Assembly (NCBI GenBank): GCA_039198585.1
Contig: JBCCTJ010000029.1
Coordinates: 1 to 9,465, forward strand
Length of the DNA: 9,465 bases
DNA from: JBCCTJ01 sp039198585
Lineage (GTDB): Bacteria > Bacteroidota > Bacteroidia > Cytophagales > Amoebophilaceae
Reading direction: 5' to 3'
Made by a program: the position numbers and the translations under genes
Shown: positions 7,083-9,465 of the stretch, piece after piece
Position numbering within the stretch: position 1 is the stretch's first letter
Layout of the letters: each line of letters begins with the position of its first letter
Notes under the pieces: model-generated
Database searches by the model: none
Told to the model about the DNA's origin: nothing
The model's input: only the letters and a program-made list of their open reading frames with translations

Positions 7083-9086
7083 TTATGTAAGTATAAAATC
7101 ATGGTGTAAGAATAGTTCTCCTACCCGTTGGGGGATACTTTCAGAAAAAACAGCTAAGATTGATTGTTTTGGATGACTACAAAATTGCACACTACTAGGT
7201 ATGATTCTACTAAAAAAATGAGCTAGTTTTTTCTTTGACATTGGCTGTAGCTTTCTCGCTCCTGTTAGAATTTTCGTCATATCATATAGTAGCACATATT
7301 GTGGTGTGACAACAATAAGCTCCTTTCCAGATGGACTCACTTGTATGCGCCTAATATCACTATTAAAGTTTCCTAATAGCTCTTCTGTAATATTAAGTAT
7401 ATTAATGTAATCACTTCTACTTCTCTGGTTATTACTGTCTACTAGTAGATAACACCTGATATTATACCAAAATCTACGGTTGTCTACCATTTTTTCAGCA
7501 ATAAAAAGGTAGTGCCCACTCTTACTAAATCCATAAGGAGTGGTAAAGGTTAAACCTCTTATTGCACGAAAAGTCTTTTGATCACCATCACTTACTAATG
7601 CAAATGGATTTTCAACTTTTACTCTTTCCCAAGAAGGGTCATAATAGTACACTTTATCTCCCTGAGGATTGATAATAAGCATGGTGTTGTATCTATTATC
7701 TTCAAAAGTTTTGATTTTACTCTTACTATGCAGATCATAAAGGAAACAAGAGGATATTGCACTTTCGTTATAGAACAATGAAACAGCTTGAAGTCCTACA
7801 AATACCTGATCTGGGTTCCTAAGGTTAGGCTGGATCATATGCATGCAGTAATATTCTACATCTGTTGTTGGGAAACTGATTTTGTCTATATTACAAATAA
7901 TAGGCGATTCGTTACTATTTTTAGTATATCTAAAAAGGCGTGGATTGTGATTAGCTTGGTCCAAGCCATAAGAATCATAGGCATCACACAGACCATATAC
8001 ATAATCTGTAGTCATATAAACTGTATGAATTCGCTCTTTTTCCGCCAATCCAAGATCCCCTTTAACGTTATGGGTAGTAACGACACGATAATAGTCTCTA
8101 AAATTTGGATGCTGTATAGTCCAATCATTTTCAGCATTTGTCAGCCATTCTCTACTGTACTTTACAATTTTCTTGTCAGTTGCTAACCATAATTCATTTT
8201 TCTCAAAGGATAGAATTTTTAGTGTAGTACTCTTAGATAATTTTTTAAAAGTAACAAGCTTGATATAAGGAATATTGCAACTTGTATCTTTAATGATTCT
8301 CCATATGAATAAGTGACTATTACTATATTGCCCCTCCCCATAAATATAGGCAATCATACCTTCTTCAGTAGCGTGCATCGCCATATCGCGAATACTGTAT
8401 TGCAACTTTGCTGTTTCTTCACTGTCACCTTCTTGTTTCTTGAAAAGATTTAAATCAACTCGTCTGCCTGGTTTTATTTCGTTTGAATTCATAGGGAGCT
8501 GCTTGTGTAATTTAGCGAGTAAATAAGAATCCCATTGAGTAGCATCCATACTCAATACATCATCATCATAGAACGTTTCTTCGTTGACAGTATTTACCAT
8601 ATCTTCTTCGGCACTATCTTCTGACGAAGAACTACTGACATCGTTCTCACTATTACCTGAAGATTCTTCTTCATCACCATTTTCATTGCTTATGCTATCA
8701 CTATCTTCTTCGGCACTATCTTCTGACGAAGAACTACTGACATCGTTCTCACTATTACCTGAAGATTCTTCTTCATCACCATTTTCATTGCTTATGCTAT
8801 CACTTTGGTCTTCTGTTGTGTCTGGACTCCTAATGACATTATGACTTGAATGTGAATACTTGCTGTAGAATAAGTATGCTAGTACAGCCGTGATAGTAAT
8901 GATTGCTAACTTGAGAGTGTACTCCACCACCTTTTTTTGACGAGTCATCTCATTTTTATGTTGCTTCAAAGCTGTATAGCTGAGCGTATGCGATTTGTAC
9001 GAAGTAGGAGATTGGTTATAACTATAAAGAGAAGGCGTAGTAAAGAACACTAATAATAATGAGGTCGAAAGTATTTTATAAAACAT
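7083..9086 (-). CDS. Exported/membrane-anchored protein with acidic Ser-rich repeats and propeller-like C-terminal region
   Basis: I do not recognise this 667-residue protein. It begins with a hydrophobic signal-like segment (about 4-22, no lipobox Cys) and has a second hydrophobic helix at about 54-74. Residues 95-162 are two identical 34-residue units rich in Ser, Glu, Asp and Asn (SSGNSENDVSSSSSEDSAEE). From about residue 205 on it looks globular and beta-rich, with repeated turn-and-strand signatures such as INPQGDKVYYY (about 470), SKSGHYLFIA (about 520), SPSGKELIVV (about 582) and HPKQSILAVF (about 638). These resemble blades of a WD40/quinoprotein-like propeller. The acidic stretch probably acts as a flexible stalk between membrane and propeller; that is inference. 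A candidate promoter lies at 9110-9142. A surface or host-interaction role is possible but unproven. Confidence 0.8.
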   Translation of the reverse strand: MFYKILSTSLLLVFFTTPSLYSYNQSPTSYKSHTLSYTALKQHKNEMTRQKKVVEYTLKLAIITITAVLAYLFYSKYSHSSHNVIRSPDTTEDQSDSISNENGDEEESSGNSENDVSSSSSEDSAEEDSDSISNENGDEEESSGNSENDVSSSSSEDSAEEDMVNTVNEETFYDDDVLSMDATQWDSYLLAKLHKQLPMNSNEIKPGRRVDLNLFKKQEGDSEETAKLQYSIRDMAMHATEEGMIAYIYGEGQYSNSHLFIWRIIKDTSCNIPYIKLVTFKKLSKSTTLKILSFEKNELWLATDKKIVKYSREWLTNAENDWTIQHPNFRDYYRVVTTHNVKGDLGLAEKERIHTVYMTTDYVYGLCDAYDSYGLDQANHNPRLFRYTKNSNESPIICNIDKISFPTTDVEYYCMHMIQPNLRNPDQVFVGLQAVSLFYNESAISSCFLYDLHSKSKIKTFEDNRYNTMLIINPQGDKVYYYDPSWERVKVENPFALVSDGDQKTFRAIRGLTFTTPYGFSKSGHYLFIAEKMVDNRRFWYNIRCYLLVDSNNQRSRSDYINILNITEELLGNFNSDIRRIQVSPSGKELIVVTPQYVLLYDMTKILTGARKLQPMSKKKLAHFFSRIIPSSVQFCSHPKQSILAVFSESIPQRVGELFLHHDFILT
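8601..8804. repeat. Perfect 102-bp tandem duplication inside the acidic segment
   Basis: Units 8601-8702 and 8703-8804 are identical base for base in my reading. Each encodes 34 residues of the Ser/Glu/Asp/Asn-rich stalk on the minus strand. The unit is a multiple of three, so gain or loss keeps the frame. Identity at the DNA level, including synonymous sites, points to a recent duplication or ongoing homogenisation. Confidence 0.93.
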
Positions 9087-9109
9087 GATAAATAATAAGT
9101 ATATTAAAG

Positions 9110-9142
9110 CAAATCTATTAAAATAATTACTAACCTAACCAA
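9110..9142 (-). promoter_or_regulatory. Candidate Bacteroidota-type promoter for the 667-codon gene
   Basis: On the minus strand TTGG (9142-9139) is followed after 21 bases by TAGATTTG (9117-9110), an exact match to the Bacteroidota -7 consensus TAnnTTTG. The spacing fits the phylum's -33/-7 layout. Transcription would begin a few bases downstream, leaving a short AT-rich leader before the ATG at 9086. The -33 element is only a partial TTTG match. Confidence 0.45.
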
Positions 9143-9324
9143 GCTTTAGTATCTATCGAGAAAAGTGCAGCGTTGCTGAGTGAGCAATTAGTCTATGTAG
9201 GAGCAGTTAGGAAGATCCGCAACTGTAAAAATCATTAAAAATAGCTATATAAGAGACTCTATTAACATTTTTCTAGATAAGAAGAGCTGATAAAAATTAT
9301 AAAAATCCCGGAAAATGAAAAAGT
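9134..9324 (+). other. Intergenic stretch before the right IS, with a possible gene scrap
   Basis: The 303 bp between the gene start at 9086 and the transposase start at 9390 hold the promoter (9110-9142), this stretch and the IS left end. Here a plus-strand frame without a start codon reads SIEKSAALLSEQLVYVGAVR and ends in TAA at 9236-9238. It looks protein-like, but I cannot name it. CAGTT (9204-9208) pairs with AACTG (9221-9225), enclosing GGA/TCC. From about 9240 to 9324 the sequence is plain AT-rich DNA with nothing I can identify. Confidence 0.25.
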
Positions 9325-9350
9325 AGGGTTAAATCATTTAATTGTGTCAA
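9325..9350. repeat. Left terminal inverted repeat of the IS256-type element
   Basis: It starts AGGGTTAAATC and ends TGTGTCAA. Compared with the reverse complement of 117-142, 20 of 26 positions agree, with identical outer AGGGT and inner TGTGTCAA blocks. About 39 bases separate it from the transposase ATG, a normal leader length for such elements. Confidence 0.7.
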
Positions 9351-9389
9351 AGTAAAAAAACAATTTTACACTTTTAAATTTTTTAATCA

Positions 9390-9465
9390 TGAATAAACAA
9401 CAAAAAGAAATAAATCAAGTAACCTGGGAAGGTATAAAGCAACAAGCTGTAGAACGTCTATTAGA
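9390..9465 (+). CDS. IS256-family transposase, N-terminal fragment
   Basis: Twenty-five codons are visible before the window ends, starting MNKQQKEINQ and continuing with WEGIKQQAVERLL. Many mutator-type transposases open with a similar short charged leader and an 'a---l--G--l' helix before the Pfam Transposase_mut domain; this is a weak match alone. Support comes mainly from position, 39 bases inside an inverted repeat that pairs with the one at 117-142. The ATG is the first in the frame after the repeat. The catalytic domain is beyond the window, so intactness is unknown. Confidence 0.6.

Larger units (their letters stand above)
9325..9465 (+). mobile_element. Left end of an IS256-family insertion sequence (cut by window end)
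   Basis: It begins with the 26-bp inverted repeat at 9325-9350, followed by a short AT-rich leader and the transposase start at 9390. Orientation is the same as the element at 1-142. The repeat pairs well with that element's right end, so the two are probably copies of one IS type, though a shared family member is also possible. The right end lies outside the window. Confidence 0.7.

Noticed and set aside
6956..7102. 48-codon minus-strand frame overlapping the end of the 667-codon gene
   Set aside because: It starts out of frame inside that gene, shows no motif, and could only be a scrap of a decayed gene.
8584..8844. Plus-strand 86-codon frame with Ser/Leu repeats
   Set aside because: It is the antisense shadow of the 102-bp duplication in the 667-codon gene.
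9200..9228. Resemblance to part of a cobalamin riboswitch (ATCCGCAACTGT)
   Set aside because: Only a few bases agree; the B12 box and conserved core are absent and the downstream gene is a transposase.
1..9465. Composite transposon formed by the two IS copies
   Set aside because: The enclosed block contains rho, yidC and lysS, which are core chromosomal genes, and no cargo or target duplication supports mobilisation as a unit.

Overview
This AT-rich window has the character of a small-genome, host-associated Bacteroidota bacterium, most likely an intracellular symbiont near Amoebophilus or Cardinium. That placement is inferred from four things: the Bacteroidota form of LysRS, YidC and Rho; the absence of Shine-Dalgarno sequences before the genes; a promoter of the TTG/TAnnTTTG type; and a decayed gene fused from parts known in the mobile elements of Rickettsia and amoeba symbionts. 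No 16S or other species marker is present.

Layout. Positions 1-142 are the right end of an IS256-family insertion sequence: the last 33 codons of its transposase and a terminal inverted repeat. It sits inside a wrecked plus-strand gene, 143 to about 1972. Read across stops and frameshifts, that wreck gives in order a sodium:solute symporter segment, a CqsS/LqsS-like membrane sensor, a histidine-kinase ATPase core and the HD hydrolase half of a RelA/SpoT protein. The last two parts share one frame apart from a single stop, so the ancestor was probably one fused polypeptide (or a tightly joined pair) linking membrane sensing to (p)ppGpp turnover.

Positions 2103-6851 on the minus strand hold a compact housekeeping cluster, rho, yidC and lysS, with gaps of 20 and 10 bp, presumably one transcript. 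It serves transcription termination, membrane protein insertion and lysine charging. YidC is notable because the usual Arg/Lys of its membrane groove appears to be Ala.

Positions 7083-9086 (minus) encode a 667-residue exported or membrane-anchored protein of unknown function. It has an acidic Ser-rich segment made by a perfect 102-bp tandem duplication, and a C-terminal half with propeller-like repeats. A candidate promoter lies just upstream. From 9325 a second IS256-type element begins, in the same orientation as the first: its left inverted repeat and the first 25 codons of the transposase. The left repeat of this copy matches the right repeat of the copy at 117-142 at 20 of 26 positions, so both ends of the window probably carry the same or closely related elements.
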